Below are positions 38,327 to 47,719 of a stretch of 64,000 nucleotides of DNA, piece by piece; the stretch's first letter is position 1, and each line of letters opens with the position of its first letter. Source of the stretch: DATKNA01 sp963755755 (GTDB lineage: Bacteria; Actinomycetota; Actinomycetes; Actinomycetales; Kineosporiaceae); the NCBI GenBank assembly GCA_963755755.1, contig CAVWLJ010000012.1:248001-312000 (forward strand), in the 5' to 3' direction. Under the pieces are notes generated by a model. It had not been told where the DNA came from. It saw only the letters and a program-made list of their open reading frames with translations, and ran no database searches. The translations under genes and the position numbers were made by a program.

Positions 38327-38506
38327 GTGGACGGGGATGCGAAGCGCCGGCTCCCGAAGCCTCGCGCGCCGAAGGACAACCCGGCCCGGGAGTACAACCG
38401 GCCACCGGACGGGAAGCTCCTCGACGTCTCGGGTCTGCTCATCGTGCTGGGGCTGTCGTTCGCCGGCTTCGTGCTCGCGCTGCTCCTGGCGAGGCACGGC
38501 CTCTGA
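38327..38506 (+). CDS. Small single-pass membrane protein
   Basis: This 59-residue frame starts at GTG 38327: DGDAKRRLPKPRAPKDNPAR, EYNRPPDGKLLDVSG, then the helix LLIVLGLSFAGFVLALLLAR and a short GHL-like end. The basic N-terminus and single helix suggest an inner-membrane protein with its N-terminus inside. It has typical GC3 codon use and its own leaderless -10 box. No family is recognised. Confidence 0.55.
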   Translation: MDGDAKRRLPKPRAPKDNPAREYNRPPDGKLLDVSGLLIVLGLSFAGFVLALLLARHGL

Positions 38507-38621
38507 GCTCACGGTCGTCCGACGTGTCGCAGCGTGTCGTCTCCATGCCTCGACCGTCCCGCTCGCCCGTGTGTCGACCCTGTGCCCTGTCATTGGGGCC
38601 GCTGAGCGGGAGGATGTGATC

Positions 38622-38942
38622 GTGCCGATCGACGCCGACACTCTCGCCCGTGTGCGCCGCGCGCTGGAGCCGTACGGCGTCGTCGAGAAGCGGATGGTCG
38701 GAGGGCTGTCGTTCTCCCTCGGCGAGGTCATGGTCTGCGGCGTCACCGGCCGGGGGTTGCTGGTGCGGGTCGGGGCGGACGCCGTTCCCGCCGCGTTGAC
38801 GGAGCCGCACGTGACCCGGATGGAGCTCGGCGGCCGGCCGCTCGCCGCGTTCGTCCTGGTGCTGCCGGAGGGGTACGCGGACGACGCCGACCTCGGGCGG
38901 TGGCTGAGCCGGGGCCTGGCGTTCGTGCGCGGCGCCGGATGA
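38622..38942 (+). CDS. TfoX N-terminal domain protein
   Basis: This 106-residue protein matches the TfoX/Sxy N-terminal fold: RRALEPYGVVEKRMVGGLSF, SLGEVMVCGVTGRGLLVRVG and ALTEPHVTRMELGGRPLAAF. In gamma-proteobacteria TfoX controls competence, but solo actinobacterial N-domains are common and of unknown function. GTG 38622 follows GGGAGG at eight bases. Confidence 0.8.
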   Translation: MPIDADTLARVRRALEPYGVVEKRMVGGLSFSLGEVMVCGVTGRGLLVRVGADAVPAALTEPHVTRMELGGRPLAAFVLVLPEGYADDADLGRWLSRGLAFVRGAG

Positions 38943-38956
38943 AGGGACATGCCGAG

Positions 38957-39006
38957 GCCCGCCTGCGACGTCCCGGGTGAGAGGGAGGCGGACGTCGCAG
39001 GCGGGC
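38957..39006. terminator. Bidirectional terminator-like inverted repeat
   Basis: Perfect 16-bp arms GCCCGCCTGCGACGTC (38957-38972) and GACGTCGCAGGCGGGC (38991-39006) enclose 18 bases, between the stops of the convergent TfoX-like and PepSY-like genes. The stem would be very stable in either transcript. Confidence 0.65.
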
Positions 39007-39028
39007 GGCGCAGATGTCCCGCGACCGA

Positions 39029-39739
39029 TCAGGTCGTGGACGAGCTGCTCGGGGCGGATTCCGGGGACTCCCCGTTCGTCCCGCCCTGGCCGGGCGCTCC
39101 TCGGCCCGGCCCGCCGTGACCGCCGAACGCGGCCTGCGTGATGGTCTTGAGATCGGCGCTGACGTCGAAGAACACCGGGCTGCCGCTCTTGGTGCCGAGG
39201 ACGTCGTAGGAGCCGTCGGGGTCCTTCCGGACGGCCGTGACCGTGACCGCCGAGTCCTTGGCCTTGACGGCATCCGTCACCTTCGTGGCCTCGGCGCCGG
39301 TCACCGGGGTGTCGGCGGAGCCGCCGCCCGGGCCGTGGCCCGGGCCGCCGCGACCGGCGCCCTGCGTGATCGTCTTCAGATCGGCGCTGACCTCGAACAT
39401 CACCTGCGTCCCGGACTTCGTGCCGAAGGCGTCGTAGGACCCGTCAGGGTCCTTCTGCACCCTGGTCACCGTGACGGCGGAGTCCTTCGCCTTGACCGCC
39501 GCCGTGACCTTGGCCAGCTCGTCCCCGGTCACCGGCGTGTCGGAGGAACCGCCCCTCTGGCCGTAGCCGCCGGACGCGCCGGAGCCGCCCGCGTATCCGC
39601 CGTAGCCGTTCGCGGCTGCGCCGGACGAGTTCCGGGTGGCGGCGTCGGCGAGCGCGGCTCCTCCGACGACGAGGGCTCCCGCTGCTACCGCACCGGCCGC
39701 CACCAGACCGACCTTGCTGCCGACGTTGTTCAGCGACAC
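39029..39739 (-). CDS. Secreted PepSY-like protein with two tandem repeats
   Basis: This 236-residue protein has a signal/anchor segment (VGLVAAGAVAAGALVVGGAALADAA) followed by a Gly/Tyr/Ser-rich spacer. Two near-identical ~60-residue domains follow, each with DTPVTGxE, KVTxAVKAKDSAVTVT, KDPDGSYD and VSADLKTITQ. A second Gly-rich spacer separates them and a Gly/Ser tail ends the protein. The fold resembles PepSY domains of secreted actinobacterial proteins. It lies in the envelope or outside; the role is unknown. Confidence 0.75.
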   Translation of the reverse strand: MSLNNVGSKVGLVAAGAVAAGALVVGGAALADAATRNSSGAAANGYGGYAGGSGASGGYGQRGGSSDTPVTGDELAKVTAAVKAKDSAVTVTRVQKDPDGSYDAFGTKSGTQVMFEVSADLKTITQGAGRGGPGHGPGGGSADTPVTGAEATKVTDAVKAKDSAVTVTAVRKDPDGSYDVLGTKSGSPVFFDVSADLKTITQAAFGGHGGPGRGAPGQGGTNGESPESAPSSSSTT

Positions 39740-39873
39740 GTCAACTCCTCCTTGGACGCTCGGGCCGGCGACGTCGCCGGCATCACGTCGACGGTGCTGA
39801 GCGTGCCTGTGCGCGAGCTGTCACCGACCTAGGCGCGGGGTACGAGGCGGGGGCAACGCCTGTGCTTCCCGCG

Positions 39874-40561
39874 TCAGCTCCGCGGAGCCGGGACGCCGTT
39901 GAGCCGGGGCGCCGCGGCGTCCTGAGGTGCGGCGTCGACCGGAGGCGCGACGACCATCTCGCCGGCCTGGTCGTGGGCGAGGGCCCCGAGGGCGCGGCTG
40001 TACCAGAGGGTCGTCAGGACGTAGCCCATGACGAAGCCGAGCACCGTGAACAGCAGCAGGACCGCCGCCGCGGCGACCAGCGACGCACCGCTCGCCTCGG
40101 GCGCGTCGGGGTCGCTCATGCCGCGCGCGACGCTCCGCACCAGCGCCGCCGTCGGGGCGCCGAGGCTGGTCAGCCCGACGAGGCCCGCGCCCAGCAGCAG
40201 CTTGGTCAGCCAGTCGCTGATCTCCGCGAGGTTCGTGCTCGGCGTCCAGGCCACGCCGTCGTCGTCCGCCGTCGGGTGCGCGCGGGTGCCCGGTTCGCGC
40301 GTCTTGCCGAGCGAGACGAACCGCGGGATGCCGAAGAGGAATCCGGTCAATGCCCCGACCGACATCGCGGCGCCGGCTGTGAGCAGCCCGACGGTGATGA
40401 ACTCCAGATGGCGGCCGTTCACGGAGAACCCGTAGAGGACGACGACCAGCAGGCCGAGCGCGAGCAGCGTCAGCCAGCAGATCGCGATGACGAGTCCAGT
40501 CCGTCCGCCGGGTCACCGGGCCCGGCCGGCGTCCGGAGGTCTTCGAGGTCGTGTGCAGCAT
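39874..40561 (-). pseudogene. Three-helix membrane protein of unknown function, one frame break
   Basis: ATG 40561 (LHTTSKTSGRRPGPVTRRTD) joins, after a one-base shift near 40500, the helix LVIAICWLTLLALGLLVVVL, then VNGRHLEFITVGLLTAGAAM (helix 2), a hydrophilic loop with NLAEISDWLTKLLLGAGLVG, and LVAAAAVLLLFTVLGFVMGY (helix 3). The end is Ala/Pro-rich. The 549-base open part alone (39874-40422) may be annotated instead. No named family. Confidence 0.55.
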
Positions 40562-40631
40562 GGTGATCCCACCCCTGGTCGAGCCGCGTCGTCTTCCTGG
40601 AGGCTCGGGGATCGGGTTTGAGACATCGCGC

Positions 40632-41180
40632 TCACTGGACGCTCGGCTCGACCTCGAAGGCGAGGTCGACGATCTGCCCCATGTCCTGCGTGTGCGTCTT
40701 CCGCAGCCGGATCGCCGGGCCGGGACTGTCGAAGAGCCGGACGCCGGCACCGAGCAGGATCGGAGCGAGGTGGACGACGATGTCGTCGAGCATCCCGGCG
40801 CGCAGCAGCTGACCCGCGACGTCGGCCCCGAACACCCCGACGTCCCCGTTCCCGGCCGCTGTCCGGGCGGCGTCGGCGGCGTCCTGCAGACCGGTGGTGA
40901 CGAAGAGAACGTCCGCCGGCAGCCGGCCGTCCGGCGGGCGGTGGGTGAGCACGACCATGGGCCCGGACCAGGCGCCTCCGTAGGTGCTCCGCTCGCCCTC
41001 ACCGGGCCGGTTGGCAAGGTCGTAGCCGCGCCTGCCGGTGAGAATGGCCGCCGTCCGCTCCATCGCGATCCGCCCGGCCGGTCCCGCCCCGCCGAAGCCG
41101 AACATCCACTCGACCGAGTCGTCCGTCGGGGCGATGAAGCCGTCGAGCGACATCGTCACGTGCCAGAGCATCCGCGTCAT
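40632..41180 (-). CDS. Dihydrofolate-reductase-fold (RibD C-terminal) protein
   Basis: This 182-residue protein begins MLWHVTMSLDGFIAPTDDSV, the standard opening of the actinobacterial RibD_C/DHFR-like group. It contains ILTGRRGYDLANRPGEG, PMVVLTHRP, and DVGVFGADVAGQLLRAGMLD near the NADPH site, then HLAPILLGAGVRLFDS. It is presumed to be an NADPH-dependent reductase of unknown substrate. Confidence 0.85.
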   Translation of the reverse strand: MTRMLWHVTMSLDGFIAPTDDSVEWMFGFGGAGPAGRIAMERTAAILTGRRGYDLANRPGEGERSTYGGAWSGPMVVLTHRPPDGRLPADVLFVTTGLQDAADAARTAAGNGDVGVFGADVAGQLLRAGMLDDIVVHLAPILLGAGVRLFDSPGPAIRLRKTHTQDMGQIVDLAFEVEPSVQ

Positions 41181-41253
41181 GCCTGCAACCCTTCGCCGTC
41201 GCTACTCACCGCTGGACGACGATCGGCACGGGGCCGATTCACCGCCGCCGTGA

Positions 41254-41643
41254 TCAGCGGTCGAGGTACTCGGCGGTCAGTCGCGGGGGCGCGCAGGCGA
41301 GCCATCCGTCGAGGAGCGCCTCGCGGACGTCGTCGTCCGATGCGGCGCCGAGCTCGATGAGGATGGCGGGGTACCCCTCGAAGTGCGGGATCGTGAAGAA
41401 GCCGGGGTGCTGTTCCGCGAGGACGGCCTGCTTCTCCTCCAGGTCCTGCACCAGGACGGCGAGGATCGGGTCGCTCGGCGGCACCTGGTCACCGAAGCGC
41501 TTCACGTCGGCCTTGCTGAACGCACGTTCCCAGGCGAAGGTCTTGCCGCCTGCCACGGACCACGAGCGCCGCCCGTGACGTTCGCCCTCGCTCACCTCGG
41601 CCAGCGCCGACGCCATCCGCGCGACGTCGTCGAGGCTCGTCAT
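41254..41643 (-). CDS. MmcQ/YjbR-family protein
   Basis: This 129-residue protein reads SLDDVARMASALAEVSEGER, WSVAGGKTFAWERAFSKADV and IPHFEGYPAILIELGAASDD, ending ACAPPRLTAEYLD. This is the CyaY-like double-psi fold of YjbR proteins, which may bind DNA. The function is unresolved. It is divergent from arcA. Confidence 0.8.
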   Translation of the reverse strand: MTSLDDVARMASALAEVSEGERHGRRSWSVAGGKTFAWERAFSKADVKRFGDQVPPSDPILAVLVQDLEEKQAVLAEQHPGFFTIPHFEGYPAILIELGAASDDDVREALLDGWLACAPPRLTAEYLDR

Positions 41644-41744
41644 GCGCTCACGCTACCTCCGTGGATCACGCCGTCGTCGTACCGGGGACAATCGTCGATC
41701 ACTTTGCGCGTGACGGCGGCCGATCGGGCTGGCAGGCTCGGACG

Positions 41745-43013
41745 ATGAGCGACCCGATGGGTACGGGTATGGGTACGGCCCTCGGAGTGCGGTCCGAGGT
41801 CGGGGTGCTGCGGCAGGTCGTCCTGCACCGTCCCGGTCTCGAGCTGGAGCGGCTGACGCCCGGCAACGTCCACCAGCTCCTCTTCGACGACGTCCTCTGG
41901 GCCGAACGAGCCCGCGAGGAGCACGACGCCTTCGCGGACCTGCTGCGCCGCCGCGGCGTCGCCGTCCACCTCTTCACCGACCTGCTCGCCGAGGCCCTCG
42001 ACGTCCCCGGCGCGCGTGCCTTCCTGGGCGAACGGCTGGCGACGGCCACCCGCTTCGGGCCTGCGCTCGACGGGCCGCTGCGCGAGGTCATCGACGCGGC
42101 GGAGGCCCGCGGGCTCGCGGAGCAGCTCGTCGGCGGCGTCCTGCGAGCGGACGTGCCACCGCCGGCGATCTCGAGCCTGCTCTACGAGAGCCTGCGGGAC
42201 GACGACTTCCTGCTCGCGCCGCTGCCGAACCACCTGTTCCAGCGGGACAACGTCGCGTGGGTCTACGGGACCCTCTCGATCAACCCGATGGCCATGCCGG
42301 CGCGGCGGCGGGAGACGCTGAACTCGCGGGTCGTCTACCGGTACCACCCGTTGTTCGCGGACGCCGACGTCTGTTACGGCGACGACGACGAGCCGCACGG
42401 CGCGGCCACCGTCGAGGGCGGCGACGTGCTGGTCGTCGGCAACGGGGTCGTCCTCGTCGGGATGGGGGAGCGGACGACGCCGCAGGGCGTCGAGAACGTC
42501 GCGCACGCGTGGTTCGCGTCCGGCGAGGTCCGGATGGTGATCGCGCTGGAGCTGCCGCGCGAGCGGGCGTTCATGCACCTGGACACGGCGATGACGATGG
42601 TCGACGTCGACGCGTTCTCGATGTACCCGTACCTGCCGGACGAGCCGCGCGCCTGGGTGCTGACCCCGGGCGACCCGTCGGCGGCGGCCGAGGGAGTGGC
42701 CGGGGACTTCAGCGTCGTCGAGGTGCTCGAGCCGTTCTCCGTGCTGGCGGACGCGCTGGGCCTGGAGAAGGTCCGGATCCTGCGGGCGCCGATCGACCTG
42801 CGTGGCGCCCAGCGGGAGCAGTGGGACGACGGCAACAACTTCCTCGCCCTCGCTCCCGGCGTCGTCGTCGGCTACGAGCGGAACACCGTCACCAACACCT
42901 TCCTCGCGGACGAGGGCATCGAGGTCCTCCCGATCGCCGGCTCCGAACTGGGCCGCGGTCGGGGAGGGCCTCGCTGCATGTCCTGCCCCATCGTCCGGGA
43001 CGCCGCGATCTGA
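41745..43013 (+). CDS. arcA: Arginine deiminase
   Basis: This 422-residue enzyme converts arginine to citrulline and ammonia. Key elements are NHLFQRDNVAWV, EGGDVLVVGNGV, FMHLDTAMTMVD (catalytic His), WDDGNNFLALAPG, and the active-site Cys411 in GGPRCMSCPIV near the end. The length matches ArcA. No arcB or arcC is adjacent, so a full ATP-yielding pathway is not shown here. A CAGGCT box at 41733-41738 ends six bases before the ATG. An upstream ATG at 41661 is less likely. Confidence 0.9.
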   Translation: MSDPMGTGMGTALGVRSEVGVLRQVVLHRPGLELERLTPGNVHQLLFDDVLWAERAREEHDAFADLLRRRGVAVHLFTDLLAEALDVPGARAFLGERLATATRFGPALDGPLREVIDAAEARGLAEQLVGGVLRADVPPPAISSLLYESLRDDDFLLAPLPNHLFQRDNVAWVYGTLSINPMAMPARRRETLNSRVVYRYHPLFADADVCYGDDDEPHGAATVEGGDVLVVGNGVVLVGMGERTTPQGVENVAHAWFASGEVRMVIALELPRERAFMHLDTAMTMVDVDAFSMYPYLPDEPRAWVLTPGDPSAAAEGVAGDFSVVEVLEPFSVLADALGLEKVRILRAPIDLRGAQREQWDDGNNFLALAPGVVVGYERNTVTNTFLADEGIEVLPIAGSELGRGRGGPRCMSCPIVRDAAI

Positions 43014-43058
43014 CCCGTCCTTCCCGCGCGTCGCCGGGCCCTTGCACGGGTAGGTGGG

Positions 43059-43115
43059 CTTTCCGCGCTCAGCCGTCGGTTCTCCGGCGGAAAAGCGACG
43101 GCTGAGCGCGGAAAG
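43059..43115. repeat. Long inverted repeat after arcA
   Basis: Perfect 20-bp arms CTTTCCGCGCTCAGCCGTCG (43059-43078) and CGACGGCTGAGCGCGGAAAG (43096-43115) enclose 17 bases. It lies 46 bases after the arcA stop and 90 bases before the next gene on the same strand. It is a strong candidate arcA terminator, but the long arms also fit a REP-like element. Confidence 0.6.
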
Positions 43116-43206
43116 GCCGCCGGAGCGGGGGCAGCGCGGCACGCAAAGGCCGGTTGACGCGCGCAAAGTCGGCGCGCGAGCGGCCCTGTGGACAACGGGA
43201 TCCGTC

Positions 43207-44191
43207 ATGAGATCGACCTGCGGCACTCTGCTCCGCGTGCGTCCTGACCCCGTGCTGCCGCCGGTGTTCACGTTCGACCAGGCCGTGCGCGCGGGAATGT
43301 CGCCCGAGCAGGTCCGGCGTCGCGTCTCGGCCGGGCGATGGCACCGGTTGCGACCGGGCGTCTACTGCACCTCGCCGGCCTGGTCGTCCGCGGACGACCG
43401 GCTCCGGCACGAGTGGGAGGCCGCTGCGGTGACGTCCGCGATGCGTCGGCCGAGACCCGTCGCCTTCAGCCACACGACCGCCGCCGCCATGATCGACCTC
43501 CCGGTACCGCGGCGGTTGCTGAACTCGCGTCCACCTGACCGTGCGGCCGGGCTCGGGCACGGCACGTCAGGACGACGGTGTGCACCGGCACGTCGCCGGA
43601 TTGCCGCGGGGCCATGTCGTCCTGCTCCGTGGCCTCCCCGTCACGTCGCCGGCTCGCACCGTGGCCGATTGCCTGCGCCAGTTGGACGCCGCGGACGCCG
43701 TCGCGCTCGGCGACGCCGCCGTCCGGGCGGGTCTGACCACGGCGGAAGCGGTGCGCGACGTCCTCCGCCAACAGGCGGGCTGGCCGTTCGTGCAGGTGGC
43801 CGGCTTGTCTCTGGCTCTGGTCGACGGACGCCGGGAGTCGTCGCTGGAGTCGAGGTCAGCCGTCGTGATGCACCGCGCGAGCCTGCCGGCACCGGAACCG
43901 CAGGTGTCGATCCACGACGAGCGCGGTCGATTCGTGGCCCGGGTCGACTTCGCCTGGCTCGAGCACGGTGTGGTGGGCGAGGCGGACGGGCGGATCAAGT
44001 ACAGGGACGGCGACGTCGTCCGCGTCATCGAGGCGGAGAAGGAGCGGCAGTCGCGGCTGGAGGCGCTGGGGCTGGTCGTCGTCCGGTGGGGGTGGCGGGA
44101 CCTGCAGGGCCCGGAGCCGCGCATGGTCGAGCGGGTGCGTGAGGCACTGCAGCGGGGCGACGCCGCGCGCTTCCGCGGTCGCGCGGCCTGA
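43207..44191 (+). pseudogene. Second AbiEi-like/DUF559 protein, one frame break
   Basis: The reconstructed protein has about 328 residues. The N-terminal winged helix reads VFTFDQAVRAGMSPEQVRRR, GRWHRLRPGVYCTSP. The middle reads RPVAFSHTTAAAMIDLPVP; after a shift near 43535 it continues HVAGLPRGHVVLLRGLPVTS and PARTVADCLRQLDAADAVAL. The C-terminal nuclease-like part holds VARVDFAWLEHGVVGEADGR and SRLEALGLVVVRWGWRDL. It has the same architecture as the protein at 33745-34617, but the two are diverged. No toxin partner is adjacent. Confidence 0.7.
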
Positions 44192-44261
44192 AGCGCGTCC
44201 TCCCGAGGGTTGGAAGCGGGCGCTCACCTCACGAATCCGGGGTGAGTCGCGTTGGTCGGGT

Positions 44262-44907
44262 ATGAAGCGAGCGATCACCCCGAAGATGCTCTACTTCGGC
44301 ACGCCCGTCGTGCTGCTGAGCTCCGACGAACCCCGACGGGACGACGAACATCGCGCCGATCTCGTCCGCCTGGTGGCTGGGGCGGTCGACGATGCTCGGC
44401 ATGAGCGTCCACTCGCAGACCGTGCGCAACCTGCTCGAACGTCCGACCGTCGTGATCAACCTCGTCGACGCCGGCATGGTCGACGCCGTGGACCGGCTGG
44501 CTCTGCTCACCGGCAGGCCGGACGTCCCCACCTACAAGGCCGCCCGCGGCTACACCTACGCCACGGACAAGTTCACCGCCGCAGGCCTCACCCCTGTGGC
44601 GATGCGGGACGGCGGTCCGGACGGCGTCGCGGAGAGCCTGATCCAGCTGACCGGCGAGGTCGCGGCGATTCACGAGGTCGGCGGAGCGGACGACGGACTG
44701 CGCGCGCTGGAGGCGTCCGTGACCGGCGTGTTCGCCGACGAGCGCGTCATGCTGCCCGACCATGGACACCACCTCGACCCACTCGCGTGGGATCCGATGA
44801 TCATGAAGTTCACCGAGTACTTCGGGCAGGGCGCCCTGCTGCGGCCGTCGTCGCTCGCCGCCGGCTGGGAGATGCCGCCCCTGCGGACCGAACCCGTCCC
44901 CGCCTGA
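44262..44907 (+). pseudogene. Flavin reductase-like (DIM6/NTAB) protein, one frame break
   Basis: The protein has about 215 residues. It begins KRAITPKMLYFGTPVVLLSS; after a one-base loss near 44327 it continues DGTTNIAPISSAWWLGRSTM, LGMSVHSQTVRNLLERPTVV and INLVDAGMVDAVDRLALLTG. It ends KFTEYFGQGALLRPSSLAAG. This is the FMN-binding split-barrel flavin reductase fold. The partner and substrate are unknown. Confidence 0.75.
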
Positions 44908-45007
44908 CCACGGCTTCGATGACCGTGCACCCGACTTCGCGTACCACGCGGGGCGTGGGGAGTCGAGCGGTGGCGGTGCGCGACGGGATGCGGAACGGTG
45001 TCGCGAC

Positions 45008-45842
45008 ATGAGGGCGTTGGTGCTGGGCGGTGGCGGGATCACGGGGATCGCCTGGGAGTTGGGGCTGATCGCCGGGCTGGCTGACGCGGGAGTCCGGCTC
45101 GAGGAGGCCGACCTCGTGATCGGCACGTCCGCCGGCTCCGTGGTCGGCGCGCAGGTCCTCTCCGGGACCCCCGTCCAGCAGCTCTACGAGGCGCAACTGC
45201 GCCCCCCGAGCGGCGAGATCGCCGCGTCGCTGGGTCTCGGCGGCATCGCGCGCTGGATCTTCACGTCGCTGTCGTCGAGGGACGAGGCGACGACGCGAGC
45301 ACGGATCGGACGGATGGCCCTGAGCGCGAAGACCGCGGCCACCGCCGAGCAGCGGCGCAACGTGATCGCGTCGCGGCTGCCCTCGCAGGAGTGGCCCACT
45401 CGCGCGCGCCTCCTCGTCACGGCGGTCGAGGCCTCGACGGGTACGTTCCGGGTCTTCGATCGCGACTCCGGCGTGCCCCTCGCCGATGCCGTCGCGGCGA
45501 GCTGCGCCGTTCCGCTGGTCTGGCCACCGATCCCGATCGACGGCACGGCCTACGTCGATGGCGGCGTCCGCTCGCCCGCCAACGCCGACCTGGCGGCCGG
45601 CGCGGACCGGGTCGTCGTGATCGCGCCGATAGCCCGGGCGGTCCGGGCGTCGGGGCGGGTCGACCGACAGCTCGCCGAGCTGGGTCCGGGCGTGCGGACG
45701 GTCACCGTCACGCCCGACCAGAGCCGCGCGCAAGGCGTTCGGACGCAACGCGCTCGACCCCTCGCGGCGCGCACCCTCGGCTCGGGCCGGGCGTCAGCAG
45801 TCCGGCGCGGTGCTGGACGCCGTCCGCGCGGTCTGGTCGTGA
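45008..45842 (+). pseudogene. Patatin-like phospholipase, one late frame break
   Basis: The oxyanion Gly motif is VLGGGGITGIAWELGL, the nucleophile is in VIGTSAGSVVGAQ, and the catalytic Asp is in YVDGGVRSPANADL; all dyad elements are present. After TVTPDQS a one-base loss near 45728 shifts the frame. The repaired end reads AFGRNALDPSRRAPSARAGR and stops at 45842, about 278 residues. It hydrolyses acyl esters of lipids. It converges with the epoxide hydrolase gene with four bases between stops. Confidence 0.8.
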
Positions 45843-45846
45843 ACCC

Positions 45847-47020
45847 TCAGCCCATCGCCCTGCGGAAGGGACGGAAGAACTCGCGCAATTCCTGGGCGTA
45901 GAGCTCCGGCTCCTCGAGCGGCGCGAAGTGCCCGCCCTCGCGCGGGTTCGGTCACGCGGACGACGTTCGCCGTCCGCTCCAGCCACGCGCGCGGCGGCCG
46001 GATCAGGTCGCCGGGGAACAGCGAGAAGCCGGACGGCACCTCCACCCGGCGGGCCAGCTGCGCCGGCGGGAGGGCGCCGTTGGCGTGGTACATCCGCATC
46101 GACGAGCCGATCGTGCCGGTGAGCCAGTAGATCGTGAGGTTGGTGAGGATCTCGTCGCGGGTGAAGGCGCTCTCGATGTCACCGTCGCTGTCGCTCCAGG
46201 CGCGCAGCTTCTCGACGATCCAGGCGGCGAGACCCGCCGGCGAGTCCGTCAGCCCGAAGGCCGCCGTCTGCGGCTTCGTCCGGTGCATCGCCGCGTAGGC
46301 GCCCTCCGAGGCTCCCCAGCCGGCGACCGTCTGCAGCCACGCGCGTTCCTCCGCGCTCAACTCGGCGGGGTCGCCCGCGACGACCGGCACCCCGGCGTCC
46401 ATGCGATGGACGGCGACGACCCGCTCGGGGCGGTCGAGCGCCAGGTAGCGGCTGACATGGCTGCCGATGTCGCCGCCCGCCGCGCCGAACCGCTCGTAAC
46501 CCAACGCGGTCATCAACTCGGCCCACAGCCCGGCAACGGCGACGGAGTCGAGAGGCGCACCGGCGGGGCGGTCCGAGTACCCGTAGCCCGGCATGTCGGG
46601 GACGACGACGTCGAAGGCGTCGGCCGGATCGCCGCCGTGCGCCGCCGGGTCGGTGAGCAGCGGGATCACCTTGAGGTAGCGCCAGAAGGAGTCCGGCCAG
46701 CCGTGGCCGAGGATCAGGGGGAACCCGCGCCCGCCGGGCGAGACGGCCCGGGCATGGACGACGTGGATGCCGAGACCCCCGAGCCGCACCCGGAAACGGG
46801 GGAGCCGGTTGATCGCGGCCTCCTGGGCCGGCCAGTCGAACCCGTCGGCCCAGTACGCGACGAGGTCGCGCAGGTAGTCGACGTCCGTGCCGAGCGACCA
46901 CCCGGCGTCCTCGGGCGCGTCGGGCCAGCGGGTGCCGCGCAGGCGCGATCGCAGGTCCTCCAGCTGCGCAGGGGTGGCCTGCGAGGTGAACGGCTCCGGA
47001 CGGAGGTCGGCATCGGCCAC
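45847..47020 (-). pseudogene. Epoxide hydrolase (EHN family), one late frame break
   Basis: The protein has about 390 residues. An N-terminal EHN domain (QLEDLRSRLRGTRWPDAPED) is followed by an alpha/beta hydrolase: LILGHGWPDSFWRYLKVIPL (oxyanion HGWP), nucleophile Asp in GAAGGDIGSHVSR, and the tyrosines of the cap domain in IYWLTGTIGSSMRMY. A one-base gain near 45950 disrupts the end; the repaired end EGGHFAPLEEPELYAQELRE carries the catalytic His. It opens epoxides with water. Confidence 0.8.
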
Positions 47021-47072
47021 GTCCGCACCCTAGCCGCGCCTCCCGACACGGAAGCCGGCCGCAGGAGCAGCG

Positions 47073-47582
47073 TCAGCTGTTCTCGCGGACGTACTCCTCG
47101 GGGTCCTGGTCCACGATCGGCACGCCGTCGACGTGCGCGGCCTCGAAGGCGGCGAAGCGGACGCCGAGGCCGTGCCGGACGTCGAGCCCGACGTGGCGGC
47201 GGAAGTCGGCGAGGCCCTCGTGCTCCTCCTCGCCCATGTGCTCGTCGTTGGCGACGCGTGCGTCGTGGACGCCCTTCCACCAGCCGTCCGAGCCGACCGG
47301 GTGCTGCGCGGCCTCGGTGATGCCGTCCCGGATGTCGTTGTGGTCGCCGATCGCGTCCTCGGTCTCCTCGACCTCGCTGTGGTCGCGCAGGCGTTCGCCG
47401 AGCGCGAGCAGCTCCGGGTAGAAGATCTCCTCCTCGGCACGTGCGTGCGTCTCGAGCATCGCCGCGATGCGCGTCCACAGGACGCCGAGGGTGTCGGTGT
47501 CGGAGCGGTCGACGTCGTCGAGCATCGCGAACAACCGGCGCTGCTCGTGGTGGTCGCTGAGGATGAGTTCGGTGATGTCCAC
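47073..47582 (-). CDS. Hemerythrin-domain protein
   Basis: This 169-residue protein reads DITELILSDHHEQRRLFAML, HARAEEEIFYPELLALG, DHNDIRDGITEA and DEHMGEEEHEGLADFRRH, the His/Glu/Asp ligands of a four-helix di-iron bundle. It probably binds O2, NO or iron. GTG 47582 (DITELIL) is preferred over ATG 47669, whose extra N-terminus is basic and unlike the family. Confidence 0.8.
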   Translation of the reverse strand: MDITELILSDHHEQRRLFAMLDDVDRSDTDTLGVLWTRIAAMLETHARAEEEIFYPELLALGERLRDHSEVEETEDAIGDHNDIRDGITEAAQHPVGSDGWWKGVHDARVANDEHMGEEEHEGLADFRRHVGLDVRHGLGVRFAAFEAAHVDGVPIVDQDPEEYVRENS

Positions 47583-47719
47583 GACGCCCAAGGCTGCCAC
47601 GGCCGCGCGGCGACCCGAAGGGGCACCTCTCGCCGCGGCGTGATCACGGGCCTTGCCTGGGGCGATCACCCGGGAGGACGCTTGACCACGCCTCGGTCGG
47701 CCGTCCGAAGGAGCCGGAG

